From positions 1-57,856 of the forward strand of contig JAEESL010000004.1 in assembly GCA_016286345.1 (NCBI GenBank): a stretch of DNA of 57,856 bases, read 5' to 3'. Under the pieces are notes generated by a model. It did no database searches and was not told the origin of the DNA. It was given only the letters and a program-made list of their open reading frames with translations. How positions within the stretch are numbered: the stretch's first letter is position 1; each line of letters begins with the position of its first letter. Shown here piece by piece: positions 41,808-51,316 of this stretch. This DNA comes from Dehalococcoidales bacterium (GTDB lineage Bacteria > Chloroflexota > Dehalococcoidia > Dehalococcoidales > UBA1222). The translations under genes were made by a program, and so were the position numbers.

Positions 41808-41816
41808 TGCTATTAT
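41808..41816 (+). promoter_or_regulatory. Extended -10 abutting cca
   Basis: TGCTATTAT is an extended -10 ending 10 bases before the cca ATG, leaving a leader of a few bases at most and no Shine-Dalgarno. Confidence 0.5.
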
Positions 41817-41826
41817 CTCTAATAAT

Positions 41827-43308
41827 ATGCTCGATTTCATTAAATACATTGGTAAGCCTGAAAAGCAGGTATTAAACGATTGGGTATCTTCCTTCCCGGA
41901 CGTTCCATCATATATCGTAGGCGGCACTGTACGTGACTGCATACTTAAAAAGACGATTTCAGACGTTGATATTGCGGTTGAAAAGATCCCGTTCGAAGAT
42001 ATAGAACAGTTTGCCGTTCAGCATGAACTCAAGGCGATATGGCTTGACCGTGAAAACGGAGTGATACGCATACTTCCAAGGGATAATGAATGGCATATCG
42101 ATGTCGTTTATATCAGCAGTATTGAAGAAGATCTGAACAGACGTGATTTTACCTGCAATGCTCTTGCTGTAGACCTTAAAGAAGCATTGAACGGTGAACC
42201 GGAACTGATAGATTTCTGCGGAGGACTAAAAGATACTCTTGCTCACAAGCTCAGAGTTCTGAATGACAATACTCTTACTGAGGATCCTATCAGAATACTG
42301 AGAGGAATCAGGTTAAGTGCAACACTGGGTTTCTCTCTTACTCTTTCTGCCAGGAAACAGATAAAACGAGATGCATACTGCCTGGAAAAAAGTGCAGGCG
42401 AAAGAGTCAGAGACGAACTGCTTGCATTGCTGAGAGCCCAGGATTCATCAAAATACTTTCAGCTTATGCTTGATCTCGGAATCATTGACATACTCTTTCC
42501 TGAAATGCTGCCCTCGTTGGAAGTGGATCAGCCGGGTGAGCAGCAGTGGGATGTTTTCCACCATTCCATCAATACTATGGATGCTTTTGATTTTATTGCC
42601 CGTAAAGGTAAATGGCCATATACAGATAAAGAGGTTCTTAAATACTTTATATGGGATGATGAACTTGCTGATCATTTTAATGAGGAGATCAGTTTCGGCA
42701 GTACCCGTCACGAGCTTATGAAAATGGCAGCCTTCCTGCATGATGTTTCGAAGCCTGAAACAAGACTTGTAACACCTGAAGGAAAGATACGTTTTTACGG
42801 ACATCCGAAGAAAGGTGCTGAAGTCAGCCGTGAAATTCTGAAAAGACTGCGTTTCAGCAGTAAGGAAACTGATATTATCTGCAGGCTTATTGAACACCAT
42901 CTCCATCCGGTTCAGCTGTCAGGGAAAAGAGAAGAGGAATTCGTGCCTCCAACATCCAGATCGTTATATCGGTACTGCCGTGATCTGGGCAATGAGGCAA
43001 TAGATGCAACATATCTTTGTCTGGCCGATGAACTGGCGGCTGTTGGAGAGAGTTTAGATTTAACAAACTGGATTTGGCATGGTAAAATCAACAACTGTAT
43101 TGTTGAGTATTACCGTCAGATAAAAAGTGCCCCGTTAATTAAACTCATAAATGGCAATGACTTGCTGAATATGGGATTAAAAGGGCCTTTGATCGGACAG
43201 TTACTTGACCAGGTTAGGACATTACAGAGTGAAGGTACGATTCAAACTCGTTCCGAAGCTTTGGAATATGTAAATAAAATACTTGAACAGGGGCAAAATG
43301 AAACGTAA
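41827..43308 (+). CDS. cca: CCA tRNA nucleotidyltransferase with HD domain
   Basis: The 493-residue class II enzyme has the polymerase beta-like head (VGGTVRD, DVDIAV), NRRDFTCNALAVD, and EDPIRILRG, then a C-terminal HD domain (AAFLHDVSKPET, LIEHHLHP). It adds or repairs CCA at tRNA 3-prime ends; the HD part may remove phosphates from damaged ends. Two enzymes (CC-adding and A-adding) exist in some bacteria, so exact specificity is open. It overlaps secD by 11 bases. Confidence 0.9.
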   Translation: MLDFIKYIGKPEKQVLNDWVSSFPDVPSYIVGGTVRDCILKKTISDVDIAVEKIPFEDIEQFAVQHELKAIWLDRENGVIRILPRDNEWHIDVVYISSIEEDLNRRDFTCNALAVDLKEALNGEPELIDFCGGLKDTLAHKLRVLNDNTLTEDPIRILRGIRLSATLGFSLTLSARKQIKRDAYCLEKSAGERVRDELLALLRAQDSSKYFQLMLDLGIIDILFPEMLPSLEVDQPGEQQWDVFHHSINTMDAFDFIARKGKWPYTDKEVLKYFIWDDELADHFNEEISFGSTRHELMKMAAFLHDVSKPETRLVTPEGKIRFYGHPKKGAEVSREILKRLRFSSKETDIICRLIEHHLHPVQLSGKREEEFVPPTSRSLYRYCRDLGNEAIDATYLCLADELAAVGESLDLTNWIWHGKINNCIVEYYRQIKSAPLIKLINGNDLLNMGLKGPLIGQLLDQVRTLQSEGTIQTRSEALEYVNKILEQGQNET

Positions 43309-44611
43309 AAGCTACTGGCAGATTTCAGTGGTACTGGTTGTGCTTGTATTGGCATTACTGGTCGTGTTCCCTATTCATCGCGGCATTCTCGGTCATAAGG
43401 ATGTAGTTTTAGGTCTCGATCTTCAGGGCGGTCTCTATCTGGTATATGAAGCGGATCTTGAAAACATCGAAGACAAGAATGTCGATGATGTATTGAGCGG
43501 AATCACTTCAGTTATTCAGAACCGAGTTAATCCTCTTGGTTTAACTGAAGCTTCTATTGAACAGCAGGGCGAAAACCGAATTGCTGTCCAATTACCTGGT
43601 GCTACACTGACCCAGGATCAGATCGATGCGATCGGAAGGACCGCATTGCTTGAGTTCAGAGAACAGTCAACTGATGCAGACGGAAAATTAATCTGGATTC
43701 CTGCAACAGGTGAACTCAACGGAGAAACAGTTGTATTGTCATCCAATTACTTCAAGGATAATACCTATGTTGCAATGGATGATACGACAAAAGCAATCTA
43801 TCTTGTATTCAATTTCACTGAAGAAGGTGCCAAACTTTCAGAACAGGTTACCACCCGTTTGCTTCATAAACAGCTCGGTATCTTCGAAGGTGATCAGATG
43901 CTGATGGATGCTACCGTTCAGGCTGTTATTACAACCAGCGGTCAGATCACAGGTCTTTCTTCAGCAGAAGCTACAATCCTTTCAAAACAGTTGAATGCCG
44001 GCCGATTACCTGTCGCACTGGACATGGTATATCAGGAAACGGTCACACCGACACTCGGTGCTGATTTTGTCCGTCTGGCTGTTATTGCGGCTGTCATCGG
44101 AACCATCCTTGTGATGTTGCTGATGAGCTTATATTATAAAGTTCCCGGTATTGTTTCATCTGTGGCACTGCTTATATATGCCGTGATTCTTCTGGCAGTA
44201 TTTAAGCTTTTCAATGTTACATTATCACTGGCCGCAATCGGTGGTTTCGTAGTATCCATCGGTATGGCTGTTGATGCCAATGTTCTTATTTTTGAACGAT
44301 TGAAAGAAGAACTTGCCAATAAGAGAACCCTGAATGCGGCTTGTGAAGTTGGTTTCAGCCGAGCATGGTCCGCTATCTGGGACTCAAATATTACCACCAT
44401 CATTGCCTGTATAATCCTGGCAGTTATGGGTTCAAGCATCCCGGGCGGTGCCTCGGTTCAGGGCTTCGCTATTACTCTGCTCATCGGTGTGATCGTCAGT
44501 CTTTTCACTGCAACATTTGTCACCAGATCATTACTGAGACTTGTTGTTGCCACTCCTCTTTCAAACAATCCTGGTTTATTCACACCTGCAAGGAGGAGAA
44601 AAGATGCTTAA
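43298..44611 (+). CDS. secD: Protein translocase subunit SecD
   Basis: The 437-residue protein starts with one membrane helix, then the conserved LGLDLQGGLYLVYE. A periplasmic P1 domain follows (about 40-260), then five C-terminal helices with GMAVDANVLIFER and FSRAWSAIWDSN. With SecF it uses proton motive force to pull translocated proteins outward. The ATG at 43298 has AGGGG upstream and lies within the end of cca. The last 8 bases overlap secF. Confidence 0.95.
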   Translation: MKRKSYWQISVVLVVLVLALLVVFPIHRGILGHKDVVLGLDLQGGLYLVYEADLENIEDKNVDDVLSGITSVIQNRVNPLGLTEASIEQQGENRIAVQLPGATLTQDQIDAIGRTALLEFREQSTDADGKLIWIPATGELNGETVVLSSNYFKDNTYVAMDDTTKAIYLVFNFTEEGAKLSEQVTTRLLHKQLGIFEGDQMLMDATVQAVITTSGQITGLSSAEATILSKQLNAGRLPVALDMVYQETVTPTLGADFVRLAVIAAVIGTILVMLLMSLYYKVPGIVSSVALLIYAVILLAVFKLFNVTLSLAAIGGFVVSIGMAVDANVLIFERLKEELANKRTLNAACEVGFSRAWSAIWDSNITTIIACIILAVMGSSIPGGASVQGFAITLLIGVIVSLFTATFVTRSLLRLVVATPLSNNPGLFTPARRRKDA

Positions 44612-45509
44612 TATTATCGGAAACAGATTCAAGTTACTCTTAGCAGGCATCGTTGCATTACTTGTCAGTGTTATTTTGCTGGTGATTTTCGGCCTTAAAC
44701 CGGGTCTTGAATTCACAAGCGGTACTATGTTTACTCTTCGTTTTGAAGATCAGACTGAACTTTCTGTAGCTGAAGTCCGTTCAGCTATGAATGATCTCGG
44801 TTATGCAAATGCTGTCGTTCAGTCCACATCCCGCGGCGATTTCCAGATCAGAATCAGCCTTGCGGAAAATGATGAAGTCAGCCAGATAGAAAACAAACTC
44901 GCTGAGAAATACGGCAAAGTGACCAGAGAAGGTATCACAAAGGTTGAACCTACTATTTCACATCAGACTGTCCGTGCAACTGTGATTGCTATTATTGCCG
45001 CATCCATCGGTATGCTGCTGTATATCACTTTTGCATTCAGAAGAATGCCTAATCCGTTCCAGTATGGTGCATGTGCTATCATCACTTTGATCTGGGACCT
45101 TACAATGGTCATCGGCACTTTCGCACTTATTGCCGGTATAGCCGACTGGGAAATCAACCTGATGTTCATCACCGGTCTCCTCTCAGTTATTGGTTACAGT
45201 GTCAATGATAAGATAGTTATGTTCGACCGAATCCGAGAGAACAAACGAAGATCAGTTTCAACCAACTTCTCCACTCTCGCAAATGTTTCTGTTGTTGAAT
45301 CGATCAACCGTTCACTTCTTACTTCAGTCAGTACAATGCTTGCAGTTCTTGCATTGATGTTCTTTGTCGGTTCATCTATCAAAACATTCCTTATGGTTCT
45401 CCTTCTCGGTATCATTTACGGTACATACAGCTCCATTTTCTTCTGTGTACCTTTCCTCACCGTTTGGGAAAACAGAGAATGGGGTAAGATCTTTTCCTTC
45501 GGTAAATAA
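44604..45509 (+). CDS. secF: Protein translocase subunit SecF
   Basis: The 301-residue partner of SecD has an N-terminal helix, GLEFTSGTMFTLRF, a small periplasmic domain, and five helices containing GYSVNDKIVMFDRIRENK and SINRSLLTSVSTMLAVL. The AGGAGGAGA site before the ATG at 44604 decides the start; the frame is open earlier within secD. A strong terminator follows, ending the cca-secD-secF unit. Confidence 0.95.
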   Translation: MLNIIGNRFKLLLAGIVALLVSVILLVIFGLKPGLEFTSGTMFTLRFEDQTELSVAEVRSAMNDLGYANAVVQSTSRGDFQIRISLAENDEVSQIENKLAEKYGKVTREGITKVEPTISHQTVRATVIAIIAASIGMLLYITFAFRRMPNPFQYGACAIITLIWDLTMVIGTFALIAGIADWEINLMFITGLLSVIGYSVNDKIVMFDRIRENKRRSVSTNFSTLANVSVVESINRSLLTSVSTMLAVLALMFFVGSSIKTFLMVLLLGIIYGTYSSIFFCVPFLTVWENREWGKIFSFGK

Positions 45510-45533
45510 CCGGTTGTTTTGGTTTGCATACAG

Positions 45534-45569
45534 GGGTTCCGATTTAAGATAATCGGAACCCTTTTTTTT
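45534..45569 (+). terminator. secF terminator
   Basis: GGGTTCCGATT / AATCGGAACCC with a six-base loop and eight T, 25 bases after secF. Confidence 0.93.
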
Positions 45570-45585
45570 AATTTCAGAAAACGGG

Positions 45586-45591
45586 TATCAT
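45586..45591 (+). promoter_or_regulatory. -10 box abutting the histidine kinase gene
   Basis: TATCAT ends five bases before the ATG at 45597, without a ribosome-binding site, again suggesting a leaderless message. Confidence 0.4.
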
Positions 45592-45596
45592 TAAGT

Positions 45597-46784
45597 ATGA
45601 TTGATTTAATTGAAGAACAGCGTCTGAAAGAAGCAAAAAGAATTGAAAGGGTGCTGAGCTATCAGAGATGGCTTTATGTGCCTGCTCTTCTTCTGACAAC
45701 ACTGATGTATGACAGATTGTTTTCCATTTGGACACTGTTTCTTCTTCTGTCACTTGTCCTGACCAATGTTGCAGTGTGGTTTTTCAGCACACGAAGCGAT
45801 ACATACAGGAAACAGCTTGTTCTTGGTTGGGCTGTTCTGATCATCGATACTATCATTCTAATAGGACTTGCATTGTTCCTGCTTCAGGTCGGCAATTCAT
45901 TTATCATAGCTGCATTCTTCCTTATCGTAACTGAAGCATCTGTCCGGTTCGGGCTTAAGGGCAGTCTGATCGTAGATATTATCTGTGCAGCCATTATTGC
46001 ATTTCTGTATAAAGTTGCAAATGATAATTTCGGTGTTGAAATCAGTTTTGCAGATTATATGGTAAATATCGGCATCATGAGTTTTGTTTCATTGATGGTC
46101 GGAATGTCATCACGAAATTCATCCAAACTGAGAGAATCACTGAATCAGCTTGCCAGGGAAAGAGCTCTTATTGAGGAAAGACACAGAATGTCCAACGAAC
46201 TTCATGACAGCGTTCTGAAATCTCTTCAGGGCCTTTCATTGGAAGCATATGCATTTGGTGCAGGATCTGATGATGAAAAGATCAAAAAGGAATCCGAATA
46301 TATTGCAGGTGTCTGCCAGCAACTCAGTCATGATATCCGTAATATCATTCTGGAACTCCGTGAAGATTCACAGAAAGGTGATATTTCAGATCAGCTGCAG
46401 GTGATCGTCAATAAATACAATGGGCAGAAAGGCCTTCAGTGTGAACTGGAATGCAGTGAAAAAATAGATAATCTGCCGCTCAAACTGAGACATGATCTTA
46501 TCGAGATAACTCAGGAAGCACTTCATAATGTTATAAAGCATTCGTCTGCAACCAGTGCAAAGGTTACCCTGAAAAAACAGGAAGACGAATTGTGTCTTAT
46601 AATACGGGACAACGGAGAAGGCTTTAAAGAAGAAGTGACTGATTTCAATACTTTCGTGAATATGGGTAAAATAGGACTTGCTTCCATAAAAGAAAGAACT
46701 GACAGTCATAATGGTATCCTTTCAGTGGATAGTTCAGACCAGGGTACTGTGATCAGTGTTACAATACCACTCAAAAGCACTTAA
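45597..46784 (+). CDS. NarX/DesK-type sensor histidine kinase
   Basis: The protein of about 395 residues has five or six N-terminal membrane helices (about 30-190), no large outer domain, then a HisKA_3 phosphoacceptor region with His in NELHDSVLKSLQG. The ATPase domain follows: EALHNVIKHS, RDNGEGF, GLASIKERT. Sensing is thus likely within or at the membrane. It pairs with the LuxR-type regulator 19 bases downstream. The start at 45597 follows a terminator and a -10-like box; longer frames would run through the terminator. Confidence 0.9.
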   Translation: MIDLIEEQRLKEAKRIERVLSYQRWLYVPALLLTTLMYDRLFSIWTLFLLLSLVLTNVAVWFFSTRSDTYRKQLVLGWAVLIIDTIILIGLALFLLQVGNSFIIAAFFLIVTEASVRFGLKGSLIVDIICAAIIAFLYKVANDNFGVEISFADYMVNIGIMSFVSLMVGMSSRNSSKLRESLNQLARERALIEERHRMSNELHDSVLKSLQGLSLEAYAFGAGSDDEKIKKESEYIAGVCQQLSHDIRNIILELREDSQKGDISDQLQVIVNKYNGQKGLQCELECSEKIDNLPLKLRHDLIEITQEALHNVIKHSSATSAKVTLKKQEDELCLIIRDNGEGFKEEVTDFNTFVNMGKIGLASIKERTDSHNGILSVDSSDQGTVISVTIPLKST

Positions 46785-46803
46785 AAGCTGAAAAGGCGAA
46801 GTT

Positions 46804-47463
46804 TTGGAACAGATAAGATTATTTATAGTTGATGACAATTTTGTGGCCAGACGTGGTCTCAGGACCGTTTTGGAAAAAGAAGAGAGCTTCAGTGTGATCG
46901 GTGAAGCTGCCAGCGGACTGGATTTGCTGAAATCCGAAGAATTGAAAGATGCCGATATGGTATTAATGGATATCAGGATGGCCGGAATGGGTGGTATCCA
47001 GGCAACCGCAGAAGTTAAAAAGAAGTATCCTGAAATAACAGTACTGGCGATGACAAGTGTTGATGATCCGATCATTCTGGCGAATATCATAAATGCAGGC
47101 GCATGCGGATATCTGGTATATGGCCAGTTTCAGCCCAATGAAATGATAGATGCTATCAAAAAGGCGGCAGCCGGGGAAAAAGTGTTTATACCGCAGCTTG
47201 ATCAGTTCTTTGATTCAAACACAGTCAGTACACTGTATGATATAAAAACTTATTATCACGATCCTCTGACTGCAAGAGAGGAAGATGTTCTCAGTCTTAT
47301 CGGCAACGGATTCGATAACTCCCAGATATCAGCCATCATGGGAATCAATGAAAAAACTGTGAAGAATTATGTGACCCGTATCTATTCGAAACTCGGTGTG
47401 ACAAACAGACGTGAAGCTATTCTGTATGTTTTGAATCATATCCTGACGGGGGAAAACTACTAG
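46804..47463 (+). CDS. NarL/LuxR-type response regulator
   Basis: The 219-residue protein has a receiver domain (phosphoacceptor Asp56 in LMDIRM, acidic pair in VDDN) and a LuxR-type helix-turn-helix (LTAREEDVLSLIGNG, NEKTVKNYVTRIYSKL). The start codon is TTG with AAGGCGAAG upstream. It is the partner of the preceding kinase. The receiver lacks an obvious threonine/lysine anomaly, so it should be phosphorylated normally. Target genes are not visible. Its end overlaps the amidohydrolase gene on the other strand by four bases. Confidence 0.93.
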   Translation: MEQIRLFIVDDNFVARRGLRTVLEKEESFSVIGEAASGLDLLKSEELKDADMVLMDIRMAGMGGIQATAEVKKKYPEITVLAMTSVDDPIILANIINAGACGYLVYGQFQPNEMIDAIKKAAAGEKVFIPQLDQFFDSNTVSTLYDIKTYYHDPLTAREEDVLSLIGNGFDNSQISAIMGINEKTVKNYVTRIYSKLGVTNRREAILYVLNHILTGENY

Positions 47464-48248
47464 AATCTTGAGATAAATTCATCAAAGTTCTTGTAAAGGA
47501 TATTATCCAGTTCAAAGTCCTTCAGAGGTAAGCTTCTTAATATCTCAAGTTCATCTTTTGCATCCCACATGGGATAGTCAGATCCGAAAAATATCTTTTC
47601 AGAACCATATGTATGCAGAAGTTTTATGATCGTTTCTCTGTCAGTAAGCTGCATGGAAGATGAAGTGTCAACGTGGATATTCTCTCGTTTTGCCATTTCT
47701 TCAGCGTGGTCGCCCCAGATAGACCATCCACCGAAATGAGCAAGGATCATCTCCAGTTCAGGATGCTTGTCGCTGATATGCAGAAGTCGTTCGGGTCTTG
47801 AAAATTCTGTTCTGTAATCACCTGCATGAAACAGGACAGGCACTCTGCCGTTTATTATGGAATACAGTCTCATGGCGTCATCATTGTCGCAGTTGAATTT
47901 CTGAAAATCCGGATGGAGTTTGATGCCTTTGAGGCCGATTGCAATAAGATTTTCAACCTGTTCTTCCATGTCATCCGCACCTGGGAAGATAGTGCCGAAT
48001 CCGTAAAATTTATCGGGGTGTTCAGCAACACTGGCTGCAATGAAATTGTTGATCGAATGGACCTGTTCAGGTTTTGTTGCCACAGAACAAACCAATGCTT
48101 TGTCCACACCGGCTCTTTTGTGAACATCCAAAAGGCCCTGAACTGTACCCGGGCACTGTATGGTGATTTCATAGAAATCACCGATGCCTTTGACTGCTCT
48201 CTCTGCAATTTTATCGGGGTATATATGTGTATGTGTGTCGATTATCAT
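47460..48248 (-). CDS. Amidohydrolase (ACMSD-like, amidohydro_2)
   Basis: The 262-residue TIM-barrel protein has the metal motif DTHTHIYP at the start, KLHPDF, FHAGDY, LAHFGGW and FGSDYPMWD near the end, the ligand set of the amidohydrolase-2 family. Members hydrolyse or decarboxylate small carboxylates and aromatic acids; the substrate here is unknown. It lies one base after the B12-binding radical SAM gene and is probably co-translated, so the two may share a pathway. Confidence 0.85.
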   Translation of the reverse strand: MIIDTHTHIYPDKIAERAVKGIGDFYEITIQCPGTVQGLLDVHKRAGVDKALVCSVATKPEQVHSINNFIAASVAEHPDKFYGFGTIFPGADDMEEQVENLIAIGLKGIKLHPDFQKFNCDNDDAMRLYSIINGRVPVLFHAGDYRTEFSRPERLLHISDKHPELEMILAHFGGWSIWGDHAEEMAKRENIHVDTSSSMQLTDRETIIKLLHTYGSEKIFFGSDYPMWDAKDELEILRSLPLKDFELDNILYKNFDEFISRF

Positions 48249-48249
48249 T

Positions 48250-49983
48250 CTATTCAGTCTTTATCTTTTTATTCTTCTCAAATAATGCATGTTTTACTGC
48301 AGAGAAGTACCTGAGATTCACGATCGTCCCAATCGGAATTTCGAGTTCAAGTCTTTCGGCAGCCTTAAAGCCGTTGATTCTGTCCATTTCGGGTTTGAGA
48401 GCCAGTAGACCTTCCTTATCGTTCTTGGCAACAAGTTCATCAATCTGTTTTTCGATCGCACGTGCATCATCAATTCTCTTGAGCTGCGTGTCACAGAGGT
48501 CCTGTGCCAGAAGACCGTGTTTGGCTTTATAAACGGTCAGCTGACGAATGGCATCATAAGTTACCTCGGTAATATCATCTGCAGGAAGCCATTTGGTTTC
48601 ATAGTTAAGTGAATATCTCCAGCTGGGCATTGCAAGTGCCTGGCGGTGTTCTTCAAGGGTCTTGAATCTGAGTTTGAATCCGTATCGTTCAGGGAAATCA
48701 AATGCAAGACAACCAGGTGCCATGAACGGTGCCTGATGTCCCATGAAGAGGAACAACTTGGGATTATCATGGAATTTAGTCATCAATTCATCACAGTAGT
48801 CGATATTATCCATGACATTTTTGCGGTCCTGTTTCCACAGGCCGATCATGAAGAAGATCTCGACTCTGCAGGCGCCGAACTCAAGTGCTGCACCTATCAT
48901 CTCTTCCATTGCTTCATTGGTGAAGTTTCTTCCGAGACTGACAGATCTTACTTCGGGATCATGTGATTCCGGAGACATATCGAGAGAGAAGCCCGGGCAG
49001 CAGTCGGCCACCTTCTTGGTGAACTCTCTTGTCCAAGGATTGAAAGCTTCGAACATAAGGGTATTCTTGACTTTGTTAAGCTTAATGAGGTCAAGGATCC
49101 TGTTGGCTCTTTCTTCTCCGCCTTCTCTGATATCACCCACAAGCAGGATCGGAGCACGGGTTATCTTGCTAAGGTGAACGATATCCTTGACGATATCTTC
49201 TGCTGCTCTTCTTGCAGGTCGTGTTCTGTTAAGGTAATTCGGAGTTGCATCTCTTGCTCCGCCGCAGAAAATACAGTTATACTGACAGCCTCTTGTAGTA
49301 AATACAGCTGTCACAGGGTATTTGATCCAGCCTTTGAACGGAACAACACTGGCAAAATCATGATACTTTATAACCTGTCTGACCATTTGTGAATAATGGT
49401 TGCCCATGACATGTCTGATGTCATTAGGCACGTATGAAAAGTCATTGAACTGAGGTTCGTTCCTTTCGTTTTTCCAGCATAAGTTAGGGATCTTCGAGAA
49501 ATCCTTGTTACCATTGAATTCCTTCATAAACTCAAGGAACGGAACTTCTGTGGAATCGCCGCGGAGGATAAAATCCACTTCGGGATATTGGATAAGCTCA
49601 TTATAGAAACGTGATGATGAATATCCGCCGAATATGATCTTTGAATTCGGATGATACTTTTTTACTATTCTTGCTATTTCAATTGAACCATGGCAGTGAA
49701 CCATCCAGTGGAGATCGATACCAAAAATCGGTGCTTCAAGCTTGGCTATGAATTTTTCTGCATCGAACTTTGCATTTCGGATCATTCTCCATGCAATGTT
49801 GACCACACGTGCATTGAATCCGCCTTTTTCAAGGTATTCGGAAATACTTGCCAGACCAACCGGATACATTTCAAAAACAGGTGTCGCAAGCACAAGATCT
49901 GAGACCGGTCCGTAAAGCTGTGGAATCTTTCTGAAATCATAAACATGAGGTGCATGCAGCAATATAATATCCGGTTTTGCCAT
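48250..49983 (-). CDS. B12-binding domain radical SAM protein
   Basis: The 577-residue protein has an N-terminal cobalamin-binding-like Rossmann domain (about 1-160: LLHAPHVYDF, YPVGLASISEYLEKGG, IFGGYSSS) and a radical-SAM core with TTRGCQYNCIFCGGA. A C-terminal helical extension (about 480-577) includes a Lys/Glu-rich region. It resembles a set first noted in methanogens (MJ_0865/MJ_1487-like), with no assigned reaction. The classic DxHxxG cobalamin motif is not evident, so B12 may bind base-on or not at all. It forms a two-gene unit with the amidohydrolase. Confidence 0.85.
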   Translation of the reverse strand: MAKPDIILLHAPHVYDFRKIPQLYGPVSDLVLATPVFEMYPVGLASISEYLEKGGFNARVVNIAWRMIRNAKFDAEKFIAKLEAPIFGIDLHWMVHCHGSIEIARIVKKYHPNSKIIFGGYSSSRFYNELIQYPEVDFILRGDSTEVPFLEFMKEFNGNKDFSKIPNLCWKNERNEPQFNDFSYVPNDIRHVMGNHYSQMVRQVIKYHDFASVVPFKGWIKYPVTAVFTTRGCQYNCIFCGGARDATPNYLNRTRPARRAAEDIVKDIVHLSKITRAPILLVGDIREGGEERANRILDLIKLNKVKNTLMFEAFNPWTREFTKKVADCCPGFSLDMSPESHDPEVRSVSLGRNFTNEAMEEMIGAALEFGACRVEIFFMIGLWKQDRKNVMDNIDYCDELMTKFHDNPKLFLFMGHQAPFMAPGCLAFDFPERYGFKLRFKTLEEHRQALAMPSWRYSLNYETKWLPADDITEVTYDAIRQLTVYKAKHGLLAQDLCDTQLKRIDDARAIEKQIDELVAKNDKEGLLALKPEMDRINGFKAAERLELEIPIGTIVNLRYFSAVKHALFEKNKKIKTE

Positions 49984-50047
49984 TATTAACTCCCTCTGGC
50001 TATAAACGCCATTTTTTATTATAGATTAAACAATGTCATAAACAAAA

Positions 50048-50076
50048 TTGATTAAGTTTAAAAATGCAGTTATTAT
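50048..50076 (+). promoter_or_regulatory. Promoter of the VOC gene
   Basis: TTGATT and TATTAT are 17 bases apart, and the -10 ends only 12 bases before the ATG. The leader would be about 6 bases, too short for a usual ribosome-binding site. Confidence 0.6.
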
Positions 50077-50088
50077 ATCGGTGAAGTT

Positions 50089-50595
50089 ATGAGACTTATA
50101 TGTAATAAGCTGATGGTTGCTGACCTTGCGAAAGCAACAGCCTTTTATGAAGACGTCCTTCATCAGGAAGTTTATGAGGTATTTGATGATATGATCGTCT
50201 TCAAGTCGAATATTGCACTGGTGAGTCTCAGCCGCTGGAGTGAAAAAGCAGCATCATTCAATCAGAATGTAACGGTTGGTTTTGCCGATTCCATTCTTCA
50301 TTTTGAGGAATCTCACTTTGATCTGTATCTTTTTGAAATTGAAAGCAGGGGAGATATCAGATTTTTGCACAGGGTTGTCAAACGAAAAAATGGTCAGCGT
50401 CTGATAAGATTCTTTGATCCTGATAATCATGTTATAGAAGTCAGTGAGGCAAATAATCGTTTACCGGATGATTTAATGGCATCCCTGGTCGACTACAACG
50501 AAGAAGTCGATATCCTATCATGTACCGAACAGCCATGTATTTCACATTGTTCCGGAATTGCTTTCCTTGATAAAAAGACCGATAAAAAAGAATAA
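50089..50595 (+). CDS. VOC-superfamily (glyoxalase-like) protein
   Basis: The 168-residue protein has a VOC fold: MVADLAKATAFYEDVLH at the start, a beta strand with IVFKSNIAL, and FFDPDNHVIEV as the second half-motif with a metal-binding-type glutamate. Such proteins include glyoxalases, dioxygenases and antibiotic-binding proteins. A C-terminal extension has Cys in SCTEQPCISHCSG, which is unusual. It is monocistronic and ends in a strong hairpin. Function remains unassigned. Confidence 0.82.
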   Translation: MRLICNKLMVADLAKATAFYEDVLHQEVYEVFDDMIVFKSNIALVSLSRWSEKAASFNQNVTVGFADSILHFEESHFDLYLFEIESRGDIRFLHRVVKRKNGQRLIRFFDPDNHVIEVSEANNRLPDDLMASLVDYNEEVDILSCTEQPCISHCSGIAFLDKKTDKKE

Positions 50596-50621
50596 CCCGA
50601 TAATTTTGAAATTATCGGGTT
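50594..50621. terminator. Bidirectional hairpin between convergent genes
   Basis: Thirteen-base arms AACCCGATAATTT / AAATTATCGGGTT with a two-base loop. A T-rich tail (TTATTCTTTTTT) follows only on the minus strand, for the MBL gene; on + the hairpin overlaps the VOC stop. Confidence 0.75.
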
Positions 50622-50643
50622 ATCAGTAATCGGCTTAATTATT

Positions 50644-51279
50644 CTATTTGCTTACATCCAGCAGGGAAATTGTCGGGGTCAGAGGCAGTGACTGCTTGGT
50701 TACCGTAAGCTTTGCAAGGGGATCATGTTTGTTGGAGCCCATTTCCTTAAAGAAATTGTCAACAGGCTCAAGATCGGCTGAATACAGATCTCGGTTGTAA
50801 TGCATAGGGATAACGATCTTCGGTTCAATATGTCGGGTGATCGTTGATGCCTGTTTGGAATTGATCGTATATTTGCCGCCGACCGGAATCATCAGAATAT
50901 CAATGTTGTCGATTTCGTCAAATACTGATGATGTTACGATATGACCCAGGTCCCCAAGATGACAGATGGTGATCTCATCAATGGTGTAAACAAAGATGAT
51001 ATTCTTTCCTCGTTCTGCACCCTCCATGCCGTCATGGAAAGAAGGAATGCCGTTGATAAGAACACCAGAGACTTCATATTCTCCGCATCTGGAAATAACC
51101 TTGGTCACATTATCGACTGCCTGGGTATAGTTGTGGTCAGCGTGGTCGTGACTGACTGTTACAATGTTTGCAGACTGCTTGCCCATAAGCCCGAAATCCG
51201 GACCGTACGGATCGGTAATAATGGTTGCCTGCTTACCTTTGATTTTAAAACATGATCTGCCTAAATATGTTATGTCCAT
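50644..51279 (-). CDS. MBL-fold hydrolase (UPF0173-like)
   Basis: The 211-residue protein has the MBL motif SHDHADHN, a DPYG loop near the N terminus, HLGDLGH, and a conserved IPMHY close to the end. It resembles UPF0173/YtkL-type hydrolases of unknown substrate. No partner gene suggests a pathway. It converges with the VOC gene and is separated by 37 bases from the RHS-like gene upstream. Confidence 0.85.
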   Translation of the reverse strand: MDITYLGRSCFKIKGKQATIITDPYGPDFGLMGKQSANIVTVSHDHADHNYTQAVDNVTKVISRCGEYEVSGVLINGIPSFHDGMEGAERGKNIIFVYTIDEITICHLGDLGHIVTSSVFDEIDNIDILMIPVGGKYTINSKQASTITRHIEPKIVIPMHYNRDLYSADLEPVDNFFKEMGSNKHDPLAKLTVTKQSLPLTPTISLLDVSK

Positions 51280-51316
51280 GCCTGTAATTATACCTTTTCT
51301 CGAAGAATTGGGTCAA

